DNA from: Mucilaginibacter aquariorum
GTDB taxonomy: Bacteria; Bacteroidota; Bacteroidia; Sphingobacteriales; Sphingobacteriaceae
Length of the DNA stretch: 64,000 nucleotides
Assembly: GCF_024498135.1 (NCBI RefSeq)
Contig: NZ_JANHOH010000001.1
Coordinates: 1,302,001 to 1,366,000, forward strand
Direction of reading: 5' to 3'
A program made the position numbers and the translations under genes. Below the pieces are notes generated by a model. The model ran no database searches. It was not told the origin of the DNA and saw only the letters and a program-made list of their open reading frames with translations. Shown piece after piece: positions 44,353-52,632 of this stretch (positions are counted from its first letter, which is position 1; each line of letters begins with the position of its first letter).

Positions 44353-45066
44353 ATGGAACCACAAACATCAGTACGCACAAGTTTGCAACTGGGGATATAT
44401 AAAATTATCGATCCTTTTGTTAAGCTCCTGATAAAAGTAGGGTTAACACCTAACGCAGTAACATCTATAGGTTTTATTTTAAATGTTGGTGTTGCAGCCA
44501 TATTTATTATAGGGGCCGAGGATGGCAACCGTGGCGATTTCACCTATGTAGGCTGGGCAGGCGGCTTAATATTGTTTGCAGGATTGTTTGATATGCTCGA
44601 CGGGCAGGTAGCCCGCCTGGGTAATATGAAATCTGTTTTTGGCGCATTGTATGATTCAGTACTTGACCGTTACAGCGAGCTCATCATGTTCCTGGGGATA
44701 TGCTATTACCTTGTAGCTCATCACTATTTTTTAAGCTCGATATTCGCGTTTATAGCGCTTATTGGCTCCATGATGGTAAGTTATGTTCGTGCACGTGCCG
44801 AAGGCCTTGGGGTTGACTCTAAAGGCGGCTTGATGCAACGCCCCGAACGCGTTATTACCATCGGGGTTTGCGCTATTGCATGTGGTGTGGCATCGTCATA
44901 CCTTGGCGGCGATTATAAAATGTATATCCCGGGTATTAAATGGCATGTGTTCGAAACCATGTCTATCTTTACCTTTCCCATTACAATACTTGCTGTATTA
45001 ACAAATTTAACAGCTTTTAAAAGGCTGGTGAATGCCAAAAAAGCATTGTCTGAAAAAGAAGAATGA
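44353..45066 (+). CDS. CDP-alcohol phosphatidyltransferase (candidate phosphatidylinositol-phosphate synthase)
   Basis: The 237-residue membrane enzyme carries the full CDP-alcohol motif DG-x2-AR-x8-G-x3-D-x3-D, here D83-G84-Q85-V86-A87-R88 ... G97 ... D101 ... D105, with Asp80 just before it. This family transfers a phosphatidyl group from CDP-diacylglycerol to an alcohol. Beside ino1 the likely acceptor is inositol phosphate, giving phosphatidylinositol phosphate, as described for the inositol-lipid genes of gut Bacteroides. Another acceptor such as glycerol phosphate cannot be excluded. It overlaps the next gene by 4 bases (ATGA). Confidence 0.9.
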   Translation: MEPQTSVRTSLQLGIYKIIDPFVKLLIKVGLTPNAVTSIGFILNVGVAAIFIIGAEDGNRGDFTYVGWAGGLILFAGLFDMLDGQVARLGNMKSVFGALYDSVLDRYSELIMFLGICYYLVAHHYFLSSIFAFIALIGSMMVSYVRARAEGLGVDSKGGLMQRPERVITIGVCAIACGVASSYLGGDYKMYIPGIKWHVFETMSIFTFPITILAVLTNLTAFKRLVNAKKALSEKEE

Positions 45067-45665
45067 TCAAAGCCCCGTTAATGTTACTAATAACTGTTGT
45101 TGCCGTATTGAGCTTCAATAACGCAACTACGGTTATAAAACCTTATCGGGTATTACAAACAGATACAATTAAAGTACGTACGGATCAGAATGGCAAGGTT
45201 TATCCTGCGCCACCTCCAAACGCAAAACGCCTGTTTTATTTACAGCGATCGCCCAATACTAACGCGTTATCTTACGACGTTAATATTGATCCAAAGACAG
45301 GCAAGCCCAACCAGGACTCACCTGTTAGGGTTTATTGGTTAAGATATGCGGAAGGAAACGGAGAGCCTGCGGAATTAAGCTACATACAACGTAAATTTGC
45401 ATACGGGGTAACATCAGATCCATTGGGTAATGATAAGTATGATATCAGAATTATGTCATACAAAAAAATTCCGCTTACTTTAATGGCGTCAGCGGACGGA
45501 AAATATCATATCTTCGCAACAGTGTCCAAAAAACAGATTTTGCTTCAAAATATTTTTATTCAAATTGAAGGAGGTTCGATGTGGTCACCAAATATTATTT
45601 TTGTAGAAATGAAGGGTACAGACCCTGTTACAGGAAAAGAGGTTGTAGAACGTTTTAAACCTTAA
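45063..45665 (+). CDS. DUF4833 secreted protein
   Basis: The 200-residue protein has a short leader (MIKAPLMLLITVVAVLSF) and a beta-rich body with FYLQRSPNTNALSYDVNIDPKTGKPN and VRVYWLRYAEGNGEPAELSYIQRKFAYGV, a pattern I know as DUF4833. It ends with KGTDPVTGKEVVERFKP. Position is suggestive: it overlaps the CDP-alcohol transferase by 4 bases and precedes a hydroxylase and an IPC synthase-like gene. A role in inositol-lipid synthesis is possible, perhaps as a phosphatase-like or lipid-binding partner, but nothing catalytic is visible. Confidence 0.85.
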   Translation: MIKAPLMLLITVVAVLSFNNATTVIKPYRVLQTDTIKVRTDQNGKVYPAPPPNAKRLFYLQRSPNTNALSYDVNIDPKTGKPNQDSPVRVYWLRYAEGNGEPAELSYIQRKFAYGVTSDPLGNDKYDIRIMSYKKIPLTLMASADGKYHIFATVSKKQILLQNIFIQIEGGSMWSPNIIFVEMKGTDPVTGKEVVERFKP

Positions 45666-45670
45666 GTGTT

Positions 45671-46297
45671 ATGGCTAAGAATTTTGTTTCAAATTCACAG
45701 GAATCTGTGAGAATGTTTAAAAGTAGTTTTTTAGAAAGCTTATCAAAAGTGCACTACTTTGTGCCTATTATAATTTTTGTACCGGTAATTTTGGTTACAA
45801 GTTACTTTGCTTACGATAAGCAAATTGGTGTATTAAACTACATCTGGCTGTTTTTAGGCGGCCTGTTTGTATGGACGCTTACCGAATATATTATGCACCG
45901 TTTTGTATTCCACTTTGTACCAAAGCAAAAGTGGGCATTACGCCTGCACTTTATTTTCCACGGTGTACATCACGATTATCCAAGCGATGCAAAACGCCTG
46001 GTGATGCCGCCATCGGCAAGTATCCCGCTGGCTACCGGCTTTTACTTTTTGTTTGATGCATTGCTGCCTGCAAACTATATTTTTGGTTTCTTCCCCGGCT
46101 TTATTTTAGGCTACCTGGTTTATGATATATCGCATTATGCCATACACCACTTTAACTTTAAAGGCGCATTCTGGAAAACCATTAAACAACACCACATGCT
46201 ACACCACTACCAGGACCCTACCAAAGGTTACGGTGTAAGCTCCCCGCTATGGGACAAGATATTTAATTCAGATTTCATTAAAAAGCAGAATGGCTAA
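45671..46297 (+). CDS. FA2H/Scs7-like ceramide fatty-acid 2-hydroxylase
   Basis: The 208-residue integral membrane diiron enzyme belongs to the fatty acid hydroxylase superfamily. The histidine boxes are His76 and His81 (HRFVFH), His97/100/101 (HGVHH), His155/159/160 (HYAIHH) and His174/175/178/179 (HHMLHH). The RLVMPPS and YGVSSPLWDKIF phrases closely follow eukaryotic Scs7/FA2H, which 2-hydroxylate the fatty acid of ceramide. This fits reports of 2-hydroxy iso-fatty acids in sphingolipids of this family. It needs a partner electron donor not seen here (no N-terminal cytochrome b5 domain, unlike FA2H). It overlaps the PAP2 gene by 8 bases. Confidence 0.9.
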   Translation: MAKNFVSNSQESVRMFKSSFLESLSKVHYFVPIIIFVPVILVTSYFAYDKQIGVLNYIWLFLGGLFVWTLTEYIMHRFVFHFVPKQKWALRLHFIFHGVHHDYPSDAKRLVMPPSASIPLATGFYFLFDALLPANYIFGFFPGFILGYLVYDISHYAIHHFNFKGAFWKTIKQHHMLHHYQDPTKGYGVSSPLWDKIFNSDFIKKQNG

Positions 46298-47228
46298 TGC
46301 TATTGGCGATGATATACATATCAATACAAAAAGTGTAAGTATTGTTACCGGTATATCCATCGCGTACCTCCTTCTATCGTATATTCTGGTTGGCTTTAAA
46401 ACCGACCAGTTAATTTTACTGGGCATATTTAACGTATTGTTTTATGCATCAGCTATAACCCGCAAGTTTATATTAGGCTTTTCCATCTTTATTGTCTACT
46501 GGATCATTTTTGATTACATGAAGGCATTCCCTAATTATAATTACAATGATGTAGCCGTTGGCGGCCTTTATAACGCCGAAAAAAGCTTGTTCGGCATACA
46601 GTTTCATGACAATATCCTTACCCCTAACGAATACCTGCGCCTTAAAAGCACCAACCTTGTAGATGTAATGGCGGGCCTCTTCTATCTTTGCTGGATACCC
46701 GTACCCCTTGCCTTTGCCGCTTTCTTATTCTTTAAAAATAAACGCCAGTTCCTGTACTTCTCCTTAACCTTTGTACTGGTGAACATGCTGGGTTTTATTG
46801 TTTATTATGCATATCCGGCTGCACCGCCCTGGTATATCCAGTTCCACGGTTTTAATTTTCATCCGCTAACACAGGGTAATACCGCCGGTTTGGCACGTTT
46901 CGATAAATATTTCAATATCAATTTATTCAAATCTATCTATTCAAAAGGCTCTAATGTATTTGCGGCCATGCCATCGCTGCACTCATCTTACCCGGTTATT
47001 GTGTTGTATTACGGTATAAAGAACCGCTTAGGGCTTATTAACTGGTTTTTTGGGGTGGTAATGCTGGGCATTTGGTTTACTGCGGTATACGCAAGCCACC
47101 ATTACGTGCTTGATGTTTTAGCCGGTATTGTTTGTGCCGGCCTGGGTATTATTCTCTTCAACTGGGCGCAATCTGCATCTGTTTACTTTAACAGGTTCCT
47201 TAATCGTTACGAAAGCGTAATACAATAA
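46290..47228 (+). CDS. AUR1-like PAP2 phosphotransferase (candidate inositol phosphorylceramide synthase)
   Basis: The 312-residue protein has about six membrane helices and the PAP2 core: YYAYPAAPPWY (172-182), PSLHSSYP with His231, and SHHYVLD with His271 and Asp275. The pattern APPW followed by PSLHS and HHYxxD is that of fungal AUR1 and sphingomyelin-synthase relatives, which transfer a phospho-head group to ceramide. Next to ino1 and a CDP-alcohol transferase, the likely donor is phosphatidylinositol and the product inositol phosphorylceramide. PAP2 enzymes can also be phosphatases, so this is strong inference from context. It ends the locus. Confidence 0.85.
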   Translation: MANAIGDDIHINTKSVSIVTGISIAYLLLSYILVGFKTDQLILLGIFNVLFYASAITRKFILGFSIFIVYWIIFDYMKAFPNYNYNDVAVGGLYNAEKSLFGIQFHDNILTPNEYLRLKSTNLVDVMAGLFYLCWIPVPLAFAAFLFFKNKRQFLYFSLTFVLVNMLGFIVYYAYPAAPPWYIQFHGFNFHPLTQGNTAGLARFDKYFNINLFKSIYSKGSNVFAAMPSLHSSYPVIVLYYGIKNRLGLINWFFGVVMLGIWFTAVYASHHYVLDVLAGIVCAGLGIILFNWAQSASVYFNRFLNRYESVIQ

Positions 47229-47459
47229 TTGTAGCAAATTGTTTACTATGTACATTATATTGTACTACTTTTTTTTAACTGTTAACAAAATCAGCAGTGT
47301 TAATATCTATTTATTTACGCTGTAAGTAGCTATAAATCAAAGTTATTATACTATTAGGGTTCTTTATTGTAACTTGCATACCCCCGCGATAAAGTATTAG
47401 CAATAACGGGCATAAAATTTGAATACAGTGTAGCATACTTATTTGAAATCTGTAAACAG

Positions 47460-48236
47460 ATGAAAAAACTTTTTATACTTATTACATTTTTATTAGCCTT
47501 TACCACATTTATCGCGCATGCGCATGTCGATGAGAACAGTAGCATTGACAGCCTTAAGCAAAAACTTCAGCTTACTACTAACGATACTTTAAAGGGTGCC
47601 ATCTACACTCAAATTGCTGCCGAATACCTAAAATTTGATAGACAACCCAACCGTAATTTAAAAGCTTACTACCAAACAGAAGCTATACATTATAGCTTGC
47701 TGGCCCTGCATAATTATAGCTATTATGAAGACACTACCGGTATGCGAGGTAGTTTTGACGATCTTGCACGGGTTTATGTAGCACAGCGTAAATTCAGCGA
47801 GGCCAAGTGGTTTACGCTGCAATCAAATAAAATATCCCGCCAGGTAAAAGATATCCCTAACATCATTAGCTCATTGGTGAAACTTTCGGCCATTAAAATG
47901 GAGTTAAAAGAGTACAAAATGGCCATGCGCGATCTGAACGAAGCTTTAAAATGGTCGACCGCTAATAAGCTGCCTGCTTTAGAAGCTGTTGTACAACAGA
48001 ACTACGCCTACCTGTATAACCGGCTAAAGGACTATGATAAAGGTGATGCAGCCGAAAAACGCGCGACCGAAATAGCGCAGCAAATGCAACGCGACGAAAC
48101 AAAACCTGTTATCATCACCTTTGATAACACAACCGTAAAAGATAAAAAGCCTGTTGTAAGTAAAAAGAAAAAGGCGTTAGTTGCAACAAAAAAACCGGCA
48201 AAGGTCATTCCTGTTAAAAAACTGGCTTCGTTATAA
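47460..48236 (+). CDS. Secreted TPR protein with Lys-rich tail
   Basis: The 258-residue protein has a signal peptide (1-21, ending AHA) and a run of short TPR-like helical repeats from about 30 to 215. A basic end follows, rich in lysine (SKKKKALVATKKPAKVIPVKK, from about 235). TPR proteins hold other proteins; the Lys-rich tail may bind polyanions or the cell wall. No enzyme or signalling domain is visible. It lies 230 bases after the lipid locus and is probably an independent gene. Confidence 0.78.
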   Translation: MKKLFILITFLLAFTTFIAHAHVDENSSIDSLKQKLQLTTNDTLKGAIYTQIAAEYLKFDRQPNRNLKAYYQTEAIHYSLLALHNYSYYEDTTGMRGSFDDLARVYVAQRKFSEAKWFTLQSNKISRQVKDIPNIISSLVKLSAIKMELKEYKMAMRDLNEALKWSTANKLPALEAVVQQNYAYLYNRLKDYDKGDAAEKRATEIAQQMQRDETKPVIITFDNTTVKDKKPVVSKKKKALVATKKPAKVIPVKKLASL

Positions 48237-48319
48237 TAACTCATAGTATCCTCATTAAAAATTTCAGATGGTTTATACCTATTTAAACCCTAACACGTTA
48301 GTAGTGTCTTAATACTAAC

Positions 48320-48892
48320 ATGAAAAAATACTTTTTAGGTGCTTTACTTGCTATATCGGTTTTTGCTTTCAGTTCGTTTGTTTTGGCAAATCGCGCCGAT
48401 GATTACGCCTCTTTTAAACAGGATTTTTTAGACCTGATAAACGAAACCCGTGCAAAAGGGTGCAAATGCGGCAATACTTATATGCCCCCTGCCCCGCCCC
48501 TAACCTGGAACAATGACCTGGAAGAGGCTGCTAAAGGCCATGCCAGGGATATGGCTAAGCGAAAATACTTTAGCCATGAAAGTAAGGACGGCCGTACCAT
48601 GAACACCCGCATTATTACCGCAGGCTATATTTATAAAGGATGGAAAAGTTTTATGATTGGCGAGAACATTGCCTTTGGACAAACCAGCATCCCCGAAGTA
48701 ATGGCCGGATGGTTTAAAAGCGAAGGTCATTGCCGTAACCTGATGAACCCGGGCTTTAAAGAAGTGGGCGTTGCCGAGCATGACAAATACTGGGTCCAGG
48801 ATTTTGGCGGCCGCGAAGCTTTCAGCGCAGAACAGCAGAAACTAATTAAAAGCGGCAAATACCGTTTGATACAAAGAGGGCCCGAACATTAA
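48320..48892 (+). CDS. CAP-domain (SCP/PR-1) secreted protein
   Basis: The 190-residue protein has a signal peptide (1-23) and one CAP domain: FKQDFLDLINETRAKGCKCG, WNNDLEEAAKGHARDMA, YFSHESKDGRTMNTRI, MIGENIAFGQ and GHCRNLMNPGFKEVGVAE. The family's conserved His and Glu residues are present. CAP proteins bind lipids or act on the cell envelope; the bacterial function is usually unknown. Its stop is immediately followed by the stop of the facing DUF1456 gene (no spacer). Confidence 0.92.
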   Translation: MKKYFLGALLAISVFAFSSFVLANRADDYASFKQDFLDLINETRAKGCKCGNTYMPPAPPLTWNNDLEEAAKGHARDMAKRKYFSHESKDGRTMNTRIITAGYIYKGWKSFMIGENIAFGQTSIPEVMAGWFKSEGHCRNLMNPGFKEVGVAEHDKYWVQDFGGREAFSAEQQKLIKSGKYRLIQRGPEH

Positions 48893-49135
48893 CTATTCAG
48901 GCTTTTCGGTTTTCTCTACCTTAGGGCCGCGCAGGTGCAATACCAACCCATTTAAAAAATTGCGTAGCAACTGATCTTTACAAGGCTGAAAGTTGGGGTG
49001 GTCTTCATTACGGAAAATAGCGCTTAATTCAGTTTTTGTAGTGCGGAAATTAGCCAGTTTCAGTATCTCGATGATCTGGTCGTCACGCAGCTGCAAAGCC
49101 ACGCGAAGCTTTTTCATGATATCGTTATTGCTCAT
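48893..49135 (-). CDS. Half-length DUF1456 protein
   Basis: The 80-residue protein matches one repeat of DUF1456. I recall E. coli YehS as a two-repeat member of about 150 residues; this sequence aligns with its second half (NNDIMKKLRVALQLRDDQIIEILKLANF, then EDHPNFQPC-DQLLRNFLNGL). The family has no known activity. It ends in a charged Lys/Glu tail. A TAnnTTTG element (TATATTTG on the minus strand) lies 5 bases before the ATG, so the mRNA would be nearly leaderless. Confidence 0.82.
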   Translation of the reverse strand: MSNNDIMKKLRVALQLRDDQIIEILKLANFRTTKTELSAIFRNEDHPNFQPCKDQLLRNFLNGLVLHLRGPKVEKTEKPE

Positions 49136-49139
49136 AATG

Positions 49140-49147
49140 CAAATATA
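49140..49147 (-). promoter_or_regulatory. -7 element (TATATTTG) for the DUF1456 gene
   Basis: An exact TAnnTTTG match on the minus strand lies 5 bases upstream of the ATG at 49135, implying a leaderless or near-leaderless transcript. Confidence 0.45.
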
Positions 49148-49307
49148 AATATAGTTTTTGAGTTAGGGTGCAAATCAAATTTCCCACTTCACCGCCGCTC
49201 CGGATGGAACGCATCTGAACATCGTTCATTATTTTAAAAACCAACAATTCCGTCGGGACGGCCGTTTTTTCACAAAAGTCACCCGTTGAAAGAATAGTAT
49301 ATAATAA

Positions 49308-49358
49308 GGGCGTTTTCAAGTCGTTTCAAGGGCGTTTTAGGACGTTTATTTGACGCCA
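49308..49358. repeat. Degenerate 11-bp tandem ladder
   Basis: Units CGTTTTCAAGT, CGTTTCAAGGG, CGTTTTAGGAC and a fourth shorter one follow each other in the short gap between DUF1456 and truC. It is a simple-sequence ladder of unknown role. Confidence 0.4.
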
Positions 49359-49378
49359 AAAAATCTAATTTAATCCCT

Positions 49379-50065
49379 TTATTTATCCACCCAGCCCATT
49401 AAATGCATCACGCGTTTAAACTCGTCGTGCAATGGCGCCTGTATGCTTATTTCCTGGTTGGTAACAGGGTGGATGAATGTTAATTGTGATGCATGCAGCA
49501 GCATGGTTTCCATTTCCCAGGTTTCTTTAAAAAACTTATTCTGCTTGTTGCAGCCGTGTGTGCGGTCGCCAATAATAGGATGAAATATGTGTGCGAAATG
49601 CTTACGGAGCTGGTGCATCCGCCCTGTCTCTGGCGCAGCCTCCACCAACGAATATCTTGAGGTGGGATGCAACCCAAATGGTACGTCTAACTCAGCCCTT
49701 TGCAAGGTAATATATCGCGTTAGCGCATCCTGCAAAGTACCGTTCTCCTTGCGAAGCGGATAATCTATTTCTTCAGAATCCGGTGTATAACCGCGCAATA
49801 CAGCCAGATATTTCTTCTTTACCCGGTTTTCCATAAAGGCCTGCTGCATGGCAATTTCGGTGGGCTTATCAAAGGCGAAGAGCAATACGCCGCTTGTCTT
49901 CCTATCAATACGGTGCGCTGGATTAACCTTTTTGCCTACCTGATCACGCAGTAACTGCAGCGCAAACTCCTCCGCATCGGCAGCAATTGATGAACGGTGC
50001 ACCAGCAAACCGTGTGGTTTGTTAATGGCTATTAAATTTTCGTCTTGGTAAAGGATATCCAGCAT
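49379..50065 (-). CDS. truC: tRNA pseudouridine(65) synthase TruC-like
   Basis: The 228-residue RluA-family enzyme begins MLDILYQDENLIAINKPHGLLVHRS, which matches TruC closely. Its active-site HRIDRKTSGVLLF carries the catalytic Asp54. PTSRYSLVEAAPETGRMHQLRKHFAHI and HPIIGDRTHGCNKQNKFF are also typical of TruC, which modifies uridine 65 of some tRNAs. It follows the MBL-fold gene by 4 bases, in an apparent two-gene operon. Confidence 0.9.
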   Translation of the reverse strand: MLDILYQDENLIAINKPHGLLVHRSSIAADAEEFALQLLRDQVGKKVNPAHRIDRKTSGVLLFAFDKPTEIAMQQAFMENRVKKKYLAVLRGYTPDSEEIDYPLRKENGTLQDALTRYITLQRAELDVPFGLHPTSRYSLVEAAPETGRMHQLRKHFAHIFHPIIGDRTHGCNKQNKFFKETWEMETMLLHASQLTFIHPVTNQEISIQAPLHDEFKRVMHLMGWVDK

Positions 50066-50069
50066 CTGA

Positions 50070-50903
50070 TCAGCTTATGGCAAACTGAAACTGCCCGGTA
50101 ATTTGATTAAGCACATTACTTTCGCCCGGTGCAACAGGTAGCGGGTCTATCACATAAACCTGGCTTTCCTCGTATCGTGAAGCAACGGTAACATGCGTTT
50201 CCCCAGCGTGTTCTGCAAACATTTTCAGCGCCAGATCTGGGCAATTATTATCTTTTGATAAATGCGCCAGCAAAACGTGGCTCATGTAACTTGGTTTATG
50301 TTCAATAAACATATCCAAGGCCTGCTTATTTGATAAGTGGCCCTTACCGCCGCGGATACGCTTCTTCAGGAAGAACGGGTACCTGCCCTGCTCCATCATA
50401 TCCTCGTCGTAATTAGCTTCCAGGAAAGCGGCATGGCATTGCGCAAAGTGGCGGATCAAATGTTCGCAGGGCGCGCCAATATCTGTAAATACACCTATAC
50501 GGGTATCGCCATTGCTTATCATAAAGCTATGCGGTTCAACAGCGTCGTGGTGTTTAGGAAAGGGCATTACTTCCAGGTTGCCTATCTTAACCGACTCATA
50601 TGACCTTAAGCTGATGCACAGTTCTTTTGGCACATCGCCGCAATGGTGAACCGTACCATCGGTAACATAAACCGGCAGGCGGTATTTTTTAGCCAGTACG
50701 GCTAATCCTCTAATGTGGTCGGAATGTTCGTGAGATATAAAAATGGCCTTTACCTTTTGCATAGAAAGCCCAAGGCGGGCCATTCGTTTTTCGGTTTCAC
50801 GGCAGGATATGCCAGCATCAACCAATACTGCTTCCCGCTCGTTACCAACGTAATAGCAATTGCCATTACTCCCCGAATTTAATGACGCTATAAACACCGG
50901 CAT
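50070..50903 (-). CDS. MBL-fold metallo-hydrolase (WalJ/YycJ-like)
   Basis: The 277-residue protein is a metallo-beta-lactamase-fold hydrolase. It begins with the SLNSGSNGNCYYV motif of the YycJ/WalJ group and has the metal site His58-x-His60-x-Asp62-His63 (HEHSDH). The phrases GVFTDIGAP, LEANYDEDMM and VLLAHLSKDNN are typical. WalJ relatives are thought to act on nucleic acids, but the substrate is not settled. It is followed by truC. Confidence 0.92.
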   Translation of the reverse strand: MPVFIASLNSGSNGNCYYVGNEREAVLVDAGISCRETEKRMARLGLSMQKVKAIFISHEHSDHIRGLAVLAKKYRLPVYVTDGTVHHCGDVPKELCISLRSYESVKIGNLEVMPFPKHHDAVEPHSFMISNGDTRIGVFTDIGAPCEHLIRHFAQCHAAFLEANYDEDMMEQGRYPFFLKKRIRGGKGHLSNKQALDMFIEHKPSYMSHVLLAHLSKDNNCPDLALKMFAEHAGETHVTVASRYEESQVYVIDPLPVAPGESNVLNQITGQFQFAIS

Positions 50904-50974
50904 ACCCTACAAAGTAAAACATTTTAGACAGATACTAAAAGTTTTAGCGCACATAATTTTCAACATAAGAAATT

Positions 50975-51036
50975 GTCATGGTGAGCTTGTCGAACCATTA
51001 ACAACCGTACAAGTCTTCGGCAGGCTCAGACTGACA
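50975..51036. repeat. Dispersed palindromic repeat, copy B
   Basis: This is a second copy, in opposite orientation, of the element at 29944-30001. It shares GTCATGGTGAGCTTGTCGAA and has an opposite arm reading CTTCGGCAGGCTCAG. It lies upstream of the MBL gene. Confidence 0.8.
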
Positions 51037-51137
51037 TACTTCTTAATCACCTAATGTGCAAACAATATTTACTTACATAACATTAACATAAAGGCTTAGG
51101 ATATTAACTATTATTGTATTGAAAAACTTTTGTATCC

Positions 51138-52280
51138 ATGCTATCTGAACCCACTTACCTCCCGGCCCGTATGGTTGCGCCCGAAATTGAGGCCCACTTT
51201 AAAAAGCATCAGTTAGCTGCGCAAAATATTCCCGATAGTAATGTTGCTACCGCACCTGATAGCCACATTATTGAGGCAGTTATTGATATCGCATTTTGGT
51301 CGAGCATGCGACGCGAGGAAGGACGTTCTCCAAATATTTCTTTAGCGTTATTACAGCCTTCACAATCGGATAAGCCACTTATTTTTGGAGAGAAACTACG
51401 GTTAACTACACAAAACTTGATCAAACTGGCGCCTGCTGTTGAACAGCCGGGCATACACTTGGGTGTTTGGCCAGAGGGTGACGACCTGTTTATTTGGGGA
51501 ACTACTCACAGTGTACCCGCCATTTGTTTTGTATTAGAAGTGGTAGAACCGGGCCTGCTGGTTATAAAACACCGACGGGTTGATGGTTTTGGTAAGTTTG
51601 TGAATGTTGCCGTTTTACAGGGCGACCAGATAAAAGTATTGGACGAAGCTACTATGGGTATAGCCGATTGCCCGCAATTATTAAAGTCACTTGCCAGCAT
51701 GCCCCTGCCCTCTTATATGGGCGAGTCTTTTAATGTGCTGGTGCAACTGGCAGCATCTATGCGTTTGCACAAACGCGGAGGCTTGGTATTAATGGTACCT
51801 GCCGGGACAAACAAGTGGAAGGAATCTATTGTCCAGCCTGTTAAATACCCTGTAATACCTGCCTATGGCTCTATAGATGAGTTGATGAAACTTACAGATC
51901 AGGAACGTAAAAAACTGGAGTGGAAGGAGTCACTTTTAGAGGCCATTGATCTGATTGGCGGCTTTACCGCGGTAGACGGTGCTACCATTATAACCGATAA
52001 ATACGATCTGCTTGCTTTTGGTGCTAAGGCCGCGCGCTCAGCGCACAGCGTCCCGGTTGGCCAGATCATCATGACCGAACCTGTTGCAGGTGGTAAAGCA
52101 GTGAGGATGCATCCTGCCCAAAGTGGTGGGAGCCGCCATTTGGCAGCCGCCCAGTTTGTGAGCGACCAGCATGATTCAGTTGCTTTAGTGGCTTCGCAGG
52201 ATGGCCAGTTTACGGTATTTGCGTGGTCGGTAGAGTTAAACATGGTACACGCCCACCGGATAGATGTATTGTTACTTTAA
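51138..52280 (+). CDS. Diadenylate-cyclase-like protein with N-terminal sensor-like domain (DACNV type)
   Basis: The 380-residue protein ends in a DAC (DisA_N-like) domain: VDGATIITDKYDLLAFGAK (Asp280-Gly-Ala, the metal/ATP motif) and GGSRHLAAA (Arg333-His334, matching the R-H of the RHR motif, but Leu335 replaces the last Arg). The N-terminal two thirds resemble the sensor domain found with such cyclases in Bacteroidota and other phyla (annotated DACNV). DAC enzymes make cyclic di-AMP. The change of RHR to RHL may alter or weaken activity. No other nucleotide gene is adjacent. Its stop overlaps the facing cupin gene by 4 bases. Confidence 0.78.
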   Translation: MLSEPTYLPARMVAPEIEAHFKKHQLAAQNIPDSNVATAPDSHIIEAVIDIAFWSSMRREEGRSPNISLALLQPSQSDKPLIFGEKLRLTTQNLIKLAPAVEQPGIHLGVWPEGDDLFIWGTTHSVPAICFVLEVVEPGLLVIKHRRVDGFGKFVNVAVLQGDQIKVLDEATMGIADCPQLLKSLASMPLPSYMGESFNVLVQLAASMRLHKRGGLVLMVPAGTNKWKESIVQPVKYPVIPAYGSIDELMKLTDQERKKLEWKESLLEAIDLIGGFTAVDGATIITDKYDLLAFGAKAARSAHSVPVGQIIMTEPVAGGKAVRMHPAQSGGSRHLAAAQFVSDQHDSVALVASQDGQFTVFAWSVELNMVHAHRIDVLLL

Positions 52281-52630
52281 ACAATAATGAACAGGGAGCT
52301 GCGCTCTTTTTGCTGAACGTTGCTGCTTCGATGGCCTTTGCCGGTGGTATCTTCCATCAGCAAGATCTCGCCGGGGTTAAATACCCTTTTTTCGCCGGTT
52401 GATGTTTCTATCTCTACGCCGCCATCAAGTAAAACAACATACTGCCTTTGCGGCGCATTATGCAGATCGTTATACCCTGGGGACACTTTTCTGAATAACA
52501 ATTCCTTAACTTCTACCTTTTCCGACAGATGCCCTATTGGCCCGCCATCCGTTAGAGGATAAAAGACTTCATCGAACCGGCTTTCGCCATCCTGATCTGC
52601 ATAAACCCGGGTTACTTTAAATGTTTCCAT
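52277..52630 (-). CDS. Cupin-fold protein
   Basis: The 117-residue protein has a single cupin: LHNAPQRQYVVLLDGGVEIETSTGEKRVFNPGEILLMEDTTGKGHRS. The metal-site residues are partly present (His in LHNAP, His in GKGHRS). I chose ATG 52630 because family members start near METFKV; an earlier ATG at 52654 overlaps the neighbour. Small cupins of this type are often metal-dependent dioxygenases or isomerases. It ends the unit that begins with pirin. Confidence 0.78.
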   Translation of the reverse strand: METFKVTRVYADQDGESRFDEVFYPLTDGGPIGHLSEKVEVKELLFRKVSPGYNDLHNAPQRQYVVLLDGGVEIETSTGEKRVFNPGEILLMEDTTGKGHRSSNVQQKERSSLFIIV

Positions 52631-52632
52631 AA

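Noticed and set aside
47250..47265. Short dyad GTACA-TTATAT-TGTAC after the lipid locus
   Set aside because: Five base pairs and no T-tract; too weak to call as terminator or operator.
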